Source: Streptomyces sp. CBMA123
Lineage (GTDB): Bacteria; Actinomycetota; Actinomycetes; Streptomycetales; Streptomycetaceae
DNA: 64,000 nucleotides
NCBI RefSeq assembly: GCF_014596465.1
Contig: NZ_MECK01000001.1
Location: 1-64,000 of the forward strand
Reading direction: 5' to 3'
A program made the translations under genes and the position numbers. Under the pieces are notes generated by a model. That model was not told the DNA's origin, did not search any database, and saw only the letters and a program-made list of their open reading frames with translations. Shown piece after piece: positions 27,637-36,581 of the stretch; positions within the stretch are counted from its first letter, which is position 1, and each line of letters opens with the position of its first letter.

Positions 27637-28107
27637 ATGCCCGCCCCCCACCCGCTGCCCAGCTCCCAGCCCCAGGCCACCGGCGCCGACCTCGTCCTCC
27701 GCGCCCGTCTCGTCCTCGGTGAGCACGAGACCGTCGACATTCCCGTGCGCTTCGGGTACCGCAGCGACGACCCGCTCGCCGTCGCCCTCGAATTCCTCGG
27801 CCCCGCGGCCGAAGCGGGCACCTGGCGGTTCTCCCGCGACCTCCTCTGGGAGGGGCTCCAGAAGCCCGCCGGCCTCGGCGACGTCCGCATCTGGCCGCCC
27901 TGCACCTGCCACGGCCGCACGTCCCTGCGCATCATGCTCCTGGGACGGGACGGCACCGTCCTCCTCGACCTCCCGCCCCGACAGGTCAGGCGCTGGCTGC
28001 GCCGCGAGAGCTTCACCCTGGTACCCCAGGGGTCGGAAGCGGCCTCGATCGACTGGGACACCGCACTGGAGGCTCTGGCCGGCCGACGTCCGGGCGCCAC
28101 CGGGTGA
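27637..28107 (+). CDS. SsgA-like sporulation and cell-division protein (SALP)
   Basis: A 156-residue SsgA-like protein. SALPs occur only in morphologically complex actinomycetes, where they help position septa and control peptidoglycan and spore-wall assembly. Diagnostic features are the early VPVRFGYRSDDPLAVALEF segment, WRFSRDLLWEGL, and the central DVRIWPP stretch followed by a hydrophobic beta strand (TVLLDLP). ATG at 27637 has AGGAG eight bases upstream; the upstream open frame is Arg/Pro-rich noise. Which SALP class it belongs to cannot be decided by eye. Single gene. Confidence 0.92.
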   Translation: MPAPHPLPSSQPQATGADLVLRARLVLGEHETVDIPVRFGYRSDDPLAVALEFLGPAAEAGTWRFSRDLLWEGLQKPAGLGDVRIWPPCTCHGRTSLRIMLLGRDGTVLLDLPPRQVRRWLRRESFTLVPQGSEAASIDWDTALEALAGRRPGATG

Positions 28108-28540
28108 CCACCGGGGCGCCACCTCCGCGGGATTCGGCGAACCTCCGACTGCGGCCACATCCCGCCCGGCAACTCCCTCGCGCCGGAACAGCCCACGCCG
28201 GGCCGCTGACCCCCGGCCGCTCCCCTGCCGCTCCCGCCCCGCCCGGTCCCGCGGACCCGGCGGGGCGGGTCGGTCGGCGGCGGGTGCGGCGGCGTACTCC
28301 TCGTCGGTGACGGGGGCAGCCGGCCGTACGTCGCGAGCCGGGGCGACGGTCACCCGGAACCGATTCGTCTCCGAGGCGGCGATGGCGTACGGGCTGTCCG
28401 CTGGTGGCCGGCCATCCGGCAGGTGCTGCTCATGATGGATTCCTGGGCCGCCGCAGCCACCTGCCGCAGGCAGCTTCCCGACGGCCGCGGACATGAGATT
28501 TCGTCCTGTGCGGGCTGTGCCGTAGAGTCGGTGTCACCGA
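28108..28540. other. 433-base intergenic region upstream of tRNA-fMet
   Basis: No gene seen. The Pro/Ala-rich open frames on both strands lack start sites and family signatures. The tRNA promoter should lie in the last 50 bases. Confidence 0.5.
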
Positions 28541-28614
28541 CGCGGGGTGGAGCAGCTCGGTAGCTCGCTGGGCTCATAACCCAGAGGTCGCAGGTTCAAA
28601 TCCTGTCCCCGCTA
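28541..28614 (+). tRNA. initiator tRNA-fMet (anticodon CAT)
   Basis: Full 74-nt cloverleaf. Acceptor CGCGGGG pairs with CCCCGCT with the 1-72 mismatch (C1, T72) that marks initiator tRNAs; the D arm is GAGC/GCTC; the anticodon stem CTGGG/CCCAG holds three consecutive G-C pairs next to loop CTCATAA, another initiator hallmark; the T arm is GCAGG TTCAAAT CCTGT; discriminator A73. CCA is not encoded. Confidence 0.98.
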
Positions 28615-28623
28615 CTACGCAAC

Positions 28624-28664
28624 AAGGCCGGGCCCGTCGCACTGTGTGCGACGGGCCCGGCCTT
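28624..28664. terminator. terminator hairpin after tRNA-fMet
   Basis: Perfect 19-bp stem AAGGCCGGGCCCGTCGCAC (28624-28642) with its complement (28646-28664), loop TGT, then CGTGTTGGTT. Placed ten bases after the tRNA. Confidence 0.92.
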
Positions 28665-28681
28665 CGTGTTGGTTGCTCCCT

Positions 28682-28870
28682 CTCCCGCACGTGCTGTGGG
28701 AGTTCGAGGGCCACTGCCAAACCCACCGCCCACATCACGCACTCCACCAGGACACGTCGCTGACACCACGGCCCGTCCCGATCGCCGATACCGGGCGGAT
28801 CGCCCGGCTGGACGTCCGAGAACGCGACCGTCTCGGCGGCGCCCTCCACGAGTACCGACATGCCGCATGA
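28682..28870 (+). pseudogene. C-terminal fragment of an integrase-core transposase (IS relic)
   Basis: The frame reads LPHVLWEFEGHCQTHRPHHA, then RIARLDVRERDRLGG and HEYRHAA before TGA. This is the usual C-terminal end of streptomycete transposases with an rve integrase core, containing the RPH motif next to the catalytic Glu helix. Only about 62 residues remain; the catalytic Asp residues and terminal inverted repeats are absent. It starts 18 bases after the tRNA-fMet terminator. The following stretch to 29010 holds only a duplicated 18-bp unit (28961-28978 and 28979-28996). Confidence 0.75.
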
Positions 28871-29010
28871 CCTGTACGGACAGACTTGTCGGCACCCGCA
28901 TGGGCGGCGCACGGCGGAAGACCTCCGGCAGGGGCCGCACCACGCGCCGTCCGCTGTGCCCAAGCGGCGCCGCCGTGCCAAGCGGCGCCGCCGTACCGGG
29001 AGGTCGGCGA

Positions 29011-30624
29011 TCAGTCCGCCGTGGCGATCAGCGGCTGGAGCAGGATGTCGGGTTGGGCGCGCTGGAAGGCGTTCAGGTGCCACTTGTCCGCGAACAAGGC
29101 CAGCAGCGCGTTGTCCGAACGGCGGGTGAGCACCTCGCCGTTGGTCAGGCGGGCTTTGGCCAGGGCTGCGGCGCCGTCGGCGTCGGTGATCCGGGCCACG
29201 CGGTAGGACAGCTGGTCGAGGGCGATCGGGGAGGAGAACTCGTGCTCCATCCGGTGCAGGATCACGTCGAACTGCATCGGGCCGACCGCAGCCATGACCG
29301 GCGCCTGGTCGCCACGCCGGTCGGAGACCAGCACCTGGATCACGCCTTCCTCATCGAGTTGGGCGACCCCCTTGCGGAACTGCTTGGAACGGCTGATGTC
29401 CTTGGGCCGTGCCACCGCGAAGTACTCGGGGGCGAAGGCGGGCAGCGGGGGAAACTCGGTCTTCTTGCCGGTGAAGAGGGTGTCGCCGACCCGCAGCGCG
29501 CTCGCGTTGATCAGGCCGACCACGTCGCCGGGGTACGCGGTGTCGACCACGGTGCGCTCGGCGCCGAACACGGTGTGCGCGTACTTGGTGGCGAACGAGC
29601 GGCCGCTGGCCGCCCGGGTGACGTGCATGCCGCGCTCGAAGACGCCGGAGCAGACTCGGACGAAGGCGATCCGGTCGCGATGGGCCGGGTCCATGTTCGC
29701 CTGGATCTTGAACACCAGGCCGGAGAACTCCTCGCCGACCTCGCGGCTGCCGCCCTTGGCCAGCGGGCGGGGCCCGGGAGCCGGAGCGAGGTCGACCACG
29801 GCGTCCAGCAGGGGCTTCACACCGATGTTGGTCAGTGCGGCACCGAAGAAGACCGGGCTGATCTTGCCGGCCTCGAAGGCCTCCTGGTCGTAGCCGGGGC
29901 CGGAGGAGAGCACCAGCTCCAGCTCCTCCAGCGCGGTCGTCCAGGCTTCGCCCTCCTGCTCGGCAGCCTCCTCGGAGGTGAGCTGCTCCTCGAGGGCGGC
30001 GTGCGTGCCGGCCGGCACCTTGGTGTAGCGCAGCATCTGCTCGGTGTTCCCCGCTTCGACCAGGCCGCGCAGGTTGCCCGCGTTGCCGACCGGCCAGACG
30101 ACCGGGACGGGGGTGATCCCGAGGTGCGTCTCGATGTCCTCGAGCAGGGTGAGTGCATCCCGGCCGCGCCGGTCCCACTTGTTGATGAAGGTGATCACGG
30201 GGACGCCGCGATGGCGGCAGACCGCGAAGAGCTTGCGGGTCTGCTCCTCCAGGCCCTTGGCCGCGTCGACCAGCATGATCGCGCAGTCGACGGCGGCCAG
30301 CACCCGGTAGGTGTCCTCGGAGAAATCGGCGTGGCCGGGGGTGTCGACCAGGTTCATCACGTGGCCGCGATGGCCGAACTGCAGGGCGGCCGAGGTCACC
30401 GAGATACCGCGCTCGCGCTCCAACTCCATCCAGTCGCTGGTCACGCCGCGTCGGTCACCCTTGGCGTGCACCGCACCGGCAGAAGTGATCGCCCGCGCGT
30501 GCAGCGCCAGCGCCTCGGTGAGCGTGGACTTGCCCGCGTCCGGATGGCTGATCACGGCGAAGGTCCGTCGGCGGCCGGCCTCACGAAGGATCTGCGGGAC
30601 GGGGACGGACTGTTCGGTGCTCAC
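29011..30624 (-). CDS. prfC: peptide chain release factor 3
   Basis: A 537-residue translational GTPase that recycles RF1/RF2 after termination. The G domain shows SHPDAGKST (residues 26-34), the effector region GVTSDWMELERERGISVTSA, DTPGHADFSEDT and NKWDRRGRD; domains II and III follow, with DLAPAPGPRP and the C-terminal MQFDVILHRMEHEFSSPIAL typical of RF3 and distinguishing it from EF-G. GTG at 30624 has GGAGG six bases upstream. Cytoplasmic, single gene. It sits next to tRNA-fMet and a tRNA-Pro fragment, a translation-related neighbourhood. Confidence 0.96.
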   Translation of the reverse strand: MSTEQSVPVPQILREAGRRRTFAVISHPDAGKSTLTEALALHARAITSAGAVHAKGDRRGVTSDWMELERERGISVTSAALQFGHRGHVMNLVDTPGHADFSEDTYRVLAAVDCAIMLVDAAKGLEEQTRKLFAVCRHRGVPVITFINKWDRRGRDALTLLEDIETHLGITPVPVVWPVGNAGNLRGLVEAGNTEQMLRYTKVPAGTHAALEEQLTSEEAAEQEGEAWTTALEELELVLSSGPGYDQEAFEAGKISPVFFGAALTNIGVKPLLDAVVDLAPAPGPRPLAKGGSREVGEEFSGLVFKIQANMDPAHRDRIAFVRVCSGVFERGMHVTRAASGRSFATKYAHTVFGAERTVVDTAYPGDVVGLINASALRVGDTLFTGKKTEFPPLPAFAPEYFAVARPKDISRSKQFRKGVAQLDEEGVIQVLVSDRRGDQAPVMAAVGPMQFDVILHRMEHEFSSPIALDQLSYRVARITDADGAAALAKARLTNGEVLTRRSDNALLALFADKWHLNAFQRAQPDILLQPLIATAD

Positions 30625-31072
30625 GTGTTTCCTCCGGTACGCATCGGCAGCAGGCCGGGTCATGCCTCTCCGTACCTGGTGAGCCGGGGATCAGGTCCAC
30701 AGGCCCAGGAAGCGATAATAGGCTGCCGGACGGCGTGGCCCCGAAATTCGCGTTTGTCGGCTGCTGCCCCGGCTCCAGCCGGGAGGACAGCCGATCTGTC
30801 CCGGGGTCGGGGCCGAGGCCGAGCCGGTCCAGGGTCCTCAGCCACCGGTTGCGCCGGCCCCGCTCGGCACCCCCCAGCACGGGGTTCCGGCGGACGTCTC
30901 CACTCCCGCAGCCAGGTCGGCCCGGATCGGTACATTGAGCCGGGTCTGCTGGATATCTCGGTGTGGCTGAGGTTCGTGCGGCGAGTTCGAGTCAACCAGC
31001 GGGCAAAGCCAGCGTGTGCGAATCCTGTCGTGTACTCCGCATGGTCACGCTGGGGTGGCACCGGGAAGCGCG

Positions 31073-31112
31073 AGCGGTGGGGCCGGGGCGTTTCGCACCC
31101 GGCCCCACCGCT
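31073..31112. terminator. terminator hairpin downstream of the tRNA-Pro fragment
   Basis: Perfect 15-bp stem AGCGGTGGGGCCGGG (31073-31087) with CCCGGCCCCACCGCT (31098-31112). Read on the minus strand it follows the tRNA-Pro 3' end by 27 bases, as expected for the original tRNA terminator. Confidence 0.85.
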
Positions 31113-31139
31113 CTGCGCAACACAGGGATCGTTCAGCAG

Positions 31140-31181
31140 TCGGGACGACAGGATTTGAACCTGCGACCCCTTGACCCCCAG
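31140..31181 (-). other. 3' fragment of a tRNA-Pro(GGG) gene: probable attachment-site scar
   Basis: On the minus strand the 42 bases run from the anticodon loop CTGGGGG through TCAAG, the variable region, T arm GCAGG TTCAAAT CCTGT, acceptor CGTCCCG and discriminator A. The 5' half of the tRNA is missing: upstream bases do not pair with TCAAG and no D arm or matching CGGGACG acceptor strand is present. Identity to a tRNA-Pro starts at the anticodon loop, where site-specific integrases of actinomycete elements typically recombine. I infer one boundary of a present or former integrated element extending to the right. Confidence 0.75.
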
Positions 31182-31639
31182 CGGTCGAAAGGGGGTGACG
31201 GCCAGTCCGTCCAGTCCAGAAACCGCAGGTCAGGGCCTGCCGCATCCAGGCCGCATGATGCCTGATGACACTCCGTGACACCCAGTCCGTGAGAAGCGCG
31301 TGAGAGGTGACGACCAAACCGAGGCCGTGGTTTCGGCGCGGGCAAGCGCGGGACGGGTTGTCCCTGTTCGCACATCCGCTGGACGAAGCGTCGCACGGTT
31401 CGGGCGCTGACGTGGATGCGCCGGGCGGCGGGTTCGGATGCGGGTCTTACAAGAGCCGCGCCGGATGACCGCCGACCTGGGCACCTCAATGCCGTTGCAG
31501 TCCGCCCCCGATCGGTGAAGCTCTGTCGCCGCCCGTAGGATCGCCGGACCGACATCCGCGCCGCCCGTTCGCCGGCCGCCGCGGACCGTACGGAATGGTT
31601 CCGAGCGCTCGAGTCGGACTTCCGGGAACGGATGGAGAC

Positions 31640-33100
31640 ATGACTGAACCTGCGGACGCCGTCGCGTCCGTTGCGGTCCTCGCGTCGCTTTCGACGGAGG
31701 AGTTCATCGCTGGGGTCGAGGCGGCCGCCGTGCGGTTCGACGCGGCGACCTACCCGCAGCGGGAGTTGCCTGCGGAGGACTGGCTCGGGCTGACGGGGGT
31801 GGGTGTGCTGCTGCCGGTGCTGCCGGTCGAGTACGGGGGCCGGAACAGCCACGTCGAGATGTGCCGGGTGGTCGAGGTCCTGGCGGAGCGGAACCTGGCC
31901 GTCGCCGTCTACACGGCGATCGTCACCGGACTGGCGCTGCGGCCCGTCGTGTTGTGGGCCGGGGAGGAGGCCAAGCGCGAGGTACTGCCCCTGTTCGCCG
32001 GTCCGGTGGCGCCGACGGCGGGGTTCGCCTCCACCGAGCCCGGCTGCGGCTCGGCCATGTCTGGCCTGACCACCACCTTCGAGGAGGTCGAGGGCGGCTA
32101 CCACATCCGCGGCCGGAAGCACTGGCAGGCGCTGAGCGCCACCGCGTCCTGGTGGGTGGTCGTCGCCAAGCGGGACGGCGACAGCGGCCGCGAGTACGGG
32201 TGGTTCGTCGTCGAGCGCACCGACGGGTTCCGCACCTCGCAGCGGTACGAGGCGCTGGGCCTGAAGGTGATCGACTACGGGGTCAACGAGATCGACGCGT
32301 TCGTCCCCGCGCACCGGCGCATCGACGTCGGGGCGGGGAACCTGAGCTCGATGGTGGACATCTACCTGTCGGGGCGCGCGCTGATCGGCGCGCTGGCATG
32401 CGGCTTCCTGCGCCGCGTCGCCCGCGAGGCGCGCGCCTACGCCGATGCGCGTCGCATCGGGCGCTCGCCGCTGTCAGCGATCGGGTTCGTCCGCTACCGG
32501 CTCGCAGCCATCGACAGCGCCCACACGGTCTGCACGGCGCTCAACCACTACGTCCGGACCCGGCTGGACCTCACGTCCGACCTTACCCCGGCGTTCCCCT
32601 TCATCCTGGCCGTCAAAGTCGTCGCCACCGAGCTGATGGTCAGCTCCGCCAACCACTACCAGCAGCTCGCCGGCGGTGAGGGCTACCGGAACGGCTCGCC
32701 GACCAACATCGCCGCCCAGGCGTTCCTGGACTCCCGGGTCTTCACCATATTCGACGGCACCAACGACCTCCTCAGCCAGCAGCTCGCCCGGCACTGCCTG
32801 GACAGCGCGGACGGCCGCTCCCTCAGCACCTTCCTGGCCGCCTGGGCGCCGACCGCGCCGGCCGTCTCGGTGCACGGCCTCGACCTGCGGTTCCTCGACG
32901 GGGAACTCGCCCAGGAGCACATGGTCCTGGCCGGCCGGGTGATCGCCTACACCTTCGCCGCCTCCCGCGTCCTGCAGTGGGCCACCGAGACCGGTGCCGA
33001 CGCCGACCTGGCCCACCGGGCAGCCGCGTTCCTCAGGGCCGACATCGACCGCGTCCGCGTGGAGTTCGACCTCCTGGGGCGCCTCGGGGCCGGCGCCTGA
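31640..33100 (+). CDS. acyl-CoA dehydrogenase family flavoprotein
   Basis: A 486-residue acyl-CoA dehydrogenase-like protein. It has the N-terminal helical domain (GVGVLLPVLPVEYGGRNSHVEMCRVVEVLAERN), the beta domain with FASTEPGCGSAMSGLTTTFEEVEGGYHIRGRKHW, and the C-terminal helical domain with QQLAGGEGYRNGSPTNIAAQAFLDSRVFTIFDGTNDLL, where GGEGY and the FDGTND motif are typical. A further 90 residues extend the C-terminus. The substrate is unknown; it has no partner CoA ligase or hydratase nearby. ATG at 31640 has TGGAG three bases upstream. It stands alone between the tRNA scar and cluster II. Confidence 0.9.
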   Translation: MTEPADAVASVAVLASLSTEEFIAGVEAAAVRFDAATYPQRELPAEDWLGLTGVGVLLPVLPVEYGGRNSHVEMCRVVEVLAERNLAVAVYTAIVTGLALRPVVLWAGEEAKREVLPLFAGPVAPTAGFASTEPGCGSAMSGLTTTFEEVEGGYHIRGRKHWQALSATASWWVVVAKRDGDSGREYGWFVVERTDGFRTSQRYEALGLKVIDYGVNEIDAFVPAHRRIDVGAGNLSSMVDIYLSGRALIGALACGFLRRVAREARAYADARRIGRSPLSAIGFVRYRLAAIDSAHTVCTALNHYVRTRLDLTSDLTPAFPFILAVKVVATELMVSSANHYQQLAGGEGYRNGSPTNIAAQAFLDSRVFTIFDGTNDLLSQQLARHCLDSADGRSLSTFLAAWAPTAPAVSVHGLDLRFLDGELAQEHMVLAGRVIAYTFAASRVLQWATETGADADLAHRAAAFLRADIDRVRVEFDLLGRLGAGA

Positions 33101-33325
33101 ACCGTGCTCCGCCGACCTCTCCCGGGCGGCGCAGCGCAGTCGGTGCGGTGATCGGCCGGTGCCGCGAGCTGCGCCGCACCACGGCTCGCCAAGGCTTCGC
33201 AACGGGGCTGGTCCCCAGGCTTGCCACGCGCCGACGACCTGTCAGGACTGGGGTCTTTCCACGGTTCGAATGGACCGGGCTCGGTGCTCTGCTGTGGGTA
33301 GCACCCATGGCGGCAAGGAGCTCCG

Positions 33326-35215
33326 ATGACATCGATGCCCGTGGCCGGCCTGCGGCCCGGCCTGGGAGACGACCGCGCTGATCTGGTCGTCCGCAACGCG
33401 CGGATCCACACCGGGGACCGGCGACGCCCGACGGCCTCGGCGTTGACGGTGCACGGCGGGCGGATCGGCGTGGTCGGCGACGACCGGGACGTCGCGCCCT
33501 ACCTCGGGCCGGACACCGTGGTGGTGGACGCGCAGTACCGCAGGGTCGTCCCCGGGCTGAACGACTCGCACTGCCACGTCGTCCGCGGCGGCCTGCACTT
33601 CGTCCTGGAGTTGCGGTGGGACGGCGTGCCGTCGCTCGCGGTGGGCCTCAGGATGCTGCGGGAACAGGCCGCCCGGACTCCGGCCGGCCAGTGGGTCCGG
33701 GTCGCCGGGGGCTGGAGCGTCGAGACGGTCGCCGAGCACCGCCTGCCCTCGCCCGCCGAGTTGAACGCGGCAGCGCCCGACACGCCGGTGATCATCACGC
33801 ACCTGTACCAGTCCGCCGTGCTGAACCGGGCGGCGCTGCGCGCAGCGGGCATCACCCGCGACAGCCCGAACCCGGCGGGCGGGCAGATCGTCCGCGGCCA
33901 CGACGGCGAGCCGACCGGGATGCTGATCGCGGCCCCGGCCGCCGGACTGCTCTACGCGACGATCGCCAAGGCCCCGGTGCTCAACCCCGCGCTACAGAAG
34001 GCCTCCACCGCCCACTTCCTGCGCGAGCTGAACCGGTTCGGCCTGACCTCGTTGGTGGACGGCGCCGGCGGGTTCCAGGACTTCCCGTCGGGCTACACGG
34101 CCGTCACGGAGCTGGCCGCCGCGCAGGAGCTCACGGTGCGCATCGCCTACCACCTGTTCCCGCAGACCCTCGGGCAAGAGGTCGAGGACCTACGGCGCTG
34201 GGCCACCCTGGTCAAGCCCGGCGACGGGGACGAGTGGCTCAGGTTCAACGGCGCCGGCGAGAACCTCGTCTGGGCCGCCACCGATTTCGAGAACTTCGCC
34301 CAGCCGCGTCCCGAACTGGGCCCGTACGAGGACCAGTTGGAGCAGGCAGTGCGGGTCCTACTGGAGAACGGCTGGGGATTCAGACTCCACGCCACGTATG
34401 ACGAGACCATCCGCCGCGACCTCGCCGTCTTCGAGAAGCTCGCCGCCGAAGGGCTCTTCCCGGGACCGGGACGATGGCTGTTCGACCACGCAGAGACCGT
34501 ATCGCCGCAGAGTCTGGACCGCATCGCGGCGCTCGGCGGGTCGCTGGGGGTCCAGCACCGGCTGGCGTACCAGGGCGAGACCTTCGCGCGCCGATACGGC
34601 GCCGCCGCAGCGGCGGCCGCCCCGCCGCTCGGCGCGATGCTCGAACGCGGGCTGCACGTGGCGGCCGGTACCGATGCGACCCGGGTGTCCACCTACAACC
34701 CCTGGGTAGCCCTGCACTGGCTCGTCTCCGGGCGCACCGTCGGCGGCCTGCGCACCCGTTCGGCAGCACACTGCGTCAGCCGGGAGACCGCGCTGGAGAT
34801 GTACACCGCCGCCGGCGCCCGGCTCACCGGCGAGCAGGAGGTGAAGGGCCGGCTCAGCCCGGGCTTCCTCGCCGATCTGGCGATCCTCACCGACGACTAC
34901 TTCACCGTCCCCGAGCAGGACATCCCACTCATCGAAGCCGCCCTCACCGTCGTCGGCGGCCGGATCGTGCACGCGGTCGGCGAGTTCGAGGGCCTCGCAG
35001 TGCCCGCGCCGCCGGTCGAACCCGGCTGGAGCCCGCTGGCCCACTTCGGCGGTTACCAGGCCGGCCTGCGCCGGGTCGGCGACGGCGCGCGCCAGGCCGA
35101 GTTGCTGGGCCAGGCCGCCGCCGACTCCACGGAGCAGCTGCGCCGGTCCGGTCGGCGCGGGGCCGGTACCGAGGCGGACGCCGTCCTTCGGGTGTCCGAC
35201 CCCTGCTTCGAGTGA
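33326..35215 (+). CDS. YtcJ-like metal-dependent amidohydrolase, cluster II copy
   Basis: A 629-residue paralogue of the amidohydrolase at 19880, alignable over its full length, including identical runs such as FRLHATYDETIRRDLAVFEK. The metal motif reads LNDSHCHVVRGG, so the HxH pair is kept; the barrel and GTDATRVSTYNPW region are conserved. GGAG lies five bases before ATG. Cytoplasmic; substrate unknown. It heads a run of five plus-strand genes (to 39204) with moderate gaps, probably transcribed together. Confidence 0.92.
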   Translation: MTSMPVAGLRPGLGDDRADLVVRNARIHTGDRRRPTASALTVHGGRIGVVGDDRDVAPYLGPDTVVVDAQYRRVVPGLNDSHCHVVRGGLHFVLELRWDGVPSLAVGLRMLREQAARTPAGQWVRVAGGWSVETVAEHRLPSPAELNAAAPDTPVIITHLYQSAVLNRAALRAAGITRDSPNPAGGQIVRGHDGEPTGMLIAAPAAGLLYATIAKAPVLNPALQKASTAHFLRELNRFGLTSLVDGAGGFQDFPSGYTAVTELAAAQELTVRIAYHLFPQTLGQEVEDLRRWATLVKPGDGDEWLRFNGAGENLVWAATDFENFAQPRPELGPYEDQLEQAVRVLLENGWGFRLHATYDETIRRDLAVFEKLAAEGLFPGPGRWLFDHAETVSPQSLDRIAALGGSLGVQHRLAYQGETFARRYGAAAAAAAPPLGAMLERGLHVAAGTDATRVSTYNPWVALHWLVSGRTVGGLRTRSAAHCVSRETALEMYTAAGARLTGEQEVKGRLSPGFLADLAILTDDYFTVPEQDIPLIEAALTVVGGRIVHAVGEFEGLAVPAPPVEPGWSPLAHFGGYQAGLRRVGDGARQAELLGQAAADSTEQLRRSGRRGAGTEADAVLRVSDPCFE

Positions 35216-35298
35216 TCCGCCCCGAGCGCCTGACGCCCCCCTCCGCTCGGCACGACCGAATCCGACCCGATCGCGGACCGATCCCGAAAGGCCACGCC

Positions 35299-36378
35299 AT
35301 GAGCCACCCGATGAACACCCCGGCGAACCGCCGCGCCCTGCTGCGCACGGCGGCCGTCCTGCCCGCGGTCGCCGTCGCCGGCACGGCCCTGGGCGGTGGC
35401 ACGGCGGCCGCCGCCCAGGGCACCGGCACCGACCTGCCCGACTTCGCGCCCGTCCCGCTCGCCGCGAAGGGGCCGGCGATCAACGACGCGGGCTACTACG
35501 TCGGCCGGATCGACGGGAACCTCCACTGGGTCACCGACGGGTACTACCAGGCGATGTTCCTCAGCACCCGGGAAGGCGTCGTCCTGGTCGACGCCCCGCC
35601 GACCATCGGGCACAACCTGCTGCGGGCGATAGCCGACGTGACGCGGGCGAACGGCCGGCCGTCGCAGGTCACGCACCTCGTCTACTCGCACTCCCACGCC
35701 GACCACGCGGGCGCCTCGTCGATCCTGGGCAAGGACGTCGTGCGGATCGGTCACGCCGAGTGCCGGCGCCTGCTGCTGCGCGACGGCGACCCGAACCGTC
35801 CCGCGCCGACCGTCACCTTCAAGGATCGTTACACGCTGGAGGTCGGCGGCGAGCGTCTGGAACTGACCTACCACGGCCCCAACCACAGCCCGGACAACAT
35901 CTTCGTCCACGCGCCGGAGCACCGGACCCTGATGGTCGTCGACGTCCTGTACCCGGGCTGGGTGCCGTTCAAGAACCTCGCGGTCTCCCAGGACATCCCG
36001 GCCTGGCTGCGGGCGCAGGACATCGCCATGGGCTACCCCTGGCGGACCCTGGTCGGCGGTCACCTCGGCCGGCTCGGCGTGCGCGCGGACGGCGACCTCC
36101 AGCGTGCCTACACGGCCGACCTCGAAGCCGCCGCCCGCGCCTCGATGGACCTGGACCCCGGGCCGTACTTCGCGAAGTACGGCCCGCAGGGCAACTCCTG
36201 GGCGATCTTCAAGACCTACCTCGACGCGGTGGCGGCGCAGGCCGCCGCACCGGTGATCGCCAAGTACAACGGCGTCCTCGCCGCAGCCGACGTGTTCACG
36301 CTCGACAACGCCGCAGCGATGGTCGAGTCGCTCCGGATCGACGCCGGGATCCTCGGCCCGTTCAGCACCCGCCCCTGA
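35299..36378 (+). CDS. secreted metallo-beta-lactamase-fold hydrolase with Tat-like signal
   Basis: A 359-residue MBL-fold protein. The N-terminus ANRRALLRTAAVLPAVAVAGTALGG has a twin Arg and hydrophobic core, suggesting Tat export. The zinc motif is HSHADH (His131, His133, Asp135, His136), followed by HGPNHSPDNIFVH and GGHLGRLG that supply further ligands. Family members include lactonases, phosphodiesterases and alkylsulfatases; the specific reaction cannot be told. GAAAGG precedes ATG at 35299. It lies in cluster II between the amidohydrolase and two alpha/beta-hydrolases. Confidence 0.88.
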   Translation: MSHPMNTPANRRALLRTAAVLPAVAVAGTALGGGTAAAAQGTGTDLPDFAPVPLAAKGPAINDAGYYVGRIDGNLHWVTDGYYQAMFLSTREGVVLVDAPPTIGHNLLRAIADVTRANGRPSQVTHLVYSHSHADHAGASSILGKDVVRIGHAECRRLLLRDGDPNRPAPTVTFKDRYTLEVGGERLELTYHGPNHSPDNIFVHAPEHRTLMVVDVLYPGWVPFKNLAVSQDIPAWLRAQDIAMGYPWRTLVGGHLGRLGVRADGDLQRAYTADLEAAARASMDLDPGPYFAKYGPQGNSWAIFKTYLDAVAAQAAAPVIAKYNGVLAAADVFTLDNAAAMVESLRIDAGILGPFSTRP

Positions 36379-36453
36379 GGACCGGTCGGCGCTCAGCGCC
36401 CCGAGAACCGGCCCGACTCACCGTCGCCTCCGGCCTGCTAGCGCCCTGCCCGG

Positions 36454-36543
36454 CACGAACAGGCCCAGCACGAACAGGCCCAGCACGAACAGGCCCAGCA
36501 CGACCAGGCCCAGCACGACCAGGCCCAGCACGACCCGACCCAG
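36454..36543. repeat. 15-bp minisatellite, six tandem units
   Basis: Units of CACGAACAGGCCCAG (36454-36498, three copies), CACGACCAGGCCCAG (36499-36528, two copies) and a degenerate sixth to 36543. It lies between the MBL gene and the next hydrolase. The period is a multiple of three, and the frame is open into the downstream gene, reading RTGPA/RPGPA repeats. Confidence 0.95.
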
Positions 36544-36581
36544 TCCCGCCCGATCCCCTTCCCGAGAAAGGGCACTCGGCC

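Larger units (their letters stand above)
30625..31639. other. 1-kb region without an intact gene; contains the tRNA-Pro scar
   Basis: Holds the hairpin at 31073-31112 and the tRNA-Pro 3' fragment at 31140-31181. To the right, minus-strand sequence near 31330-31450 encodes SEPAARRIHVSARTVRRF, resembling a helix-turn-helix of a LuxR-like or recombination-directing protein, but it has no start and no stable frame. 30660-31060 shows nothing recognisable. Confidence 0.6.

Noticed and set aside
31140..31240. Intact tRNA-Pro gene
   Set aside because: No D arm, no 5' acceptor strand and no left half of the anticodon stem are present.
30963..31265. 100-residue frame containing GRQDLNLRPLDPQ
   Set aside because: This peptide is the well-known artefact of translating the 3' end of a tRNA gene.
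36454..36543. CRISPR array
   Set aside because: Units are contiguous 15-bp tandem copies without spacers and no cas genes are nearby.
35760..36581. Repeat-containing N-terminal extension (RTGPA units) of the hydrolase at 36582
   Set aside because: The frame is open through the repeat but overlaps the MBL gene out of frame and has no start with a binding site; ATG at 36582 gives the normal alpha/beta-hydrolase start.
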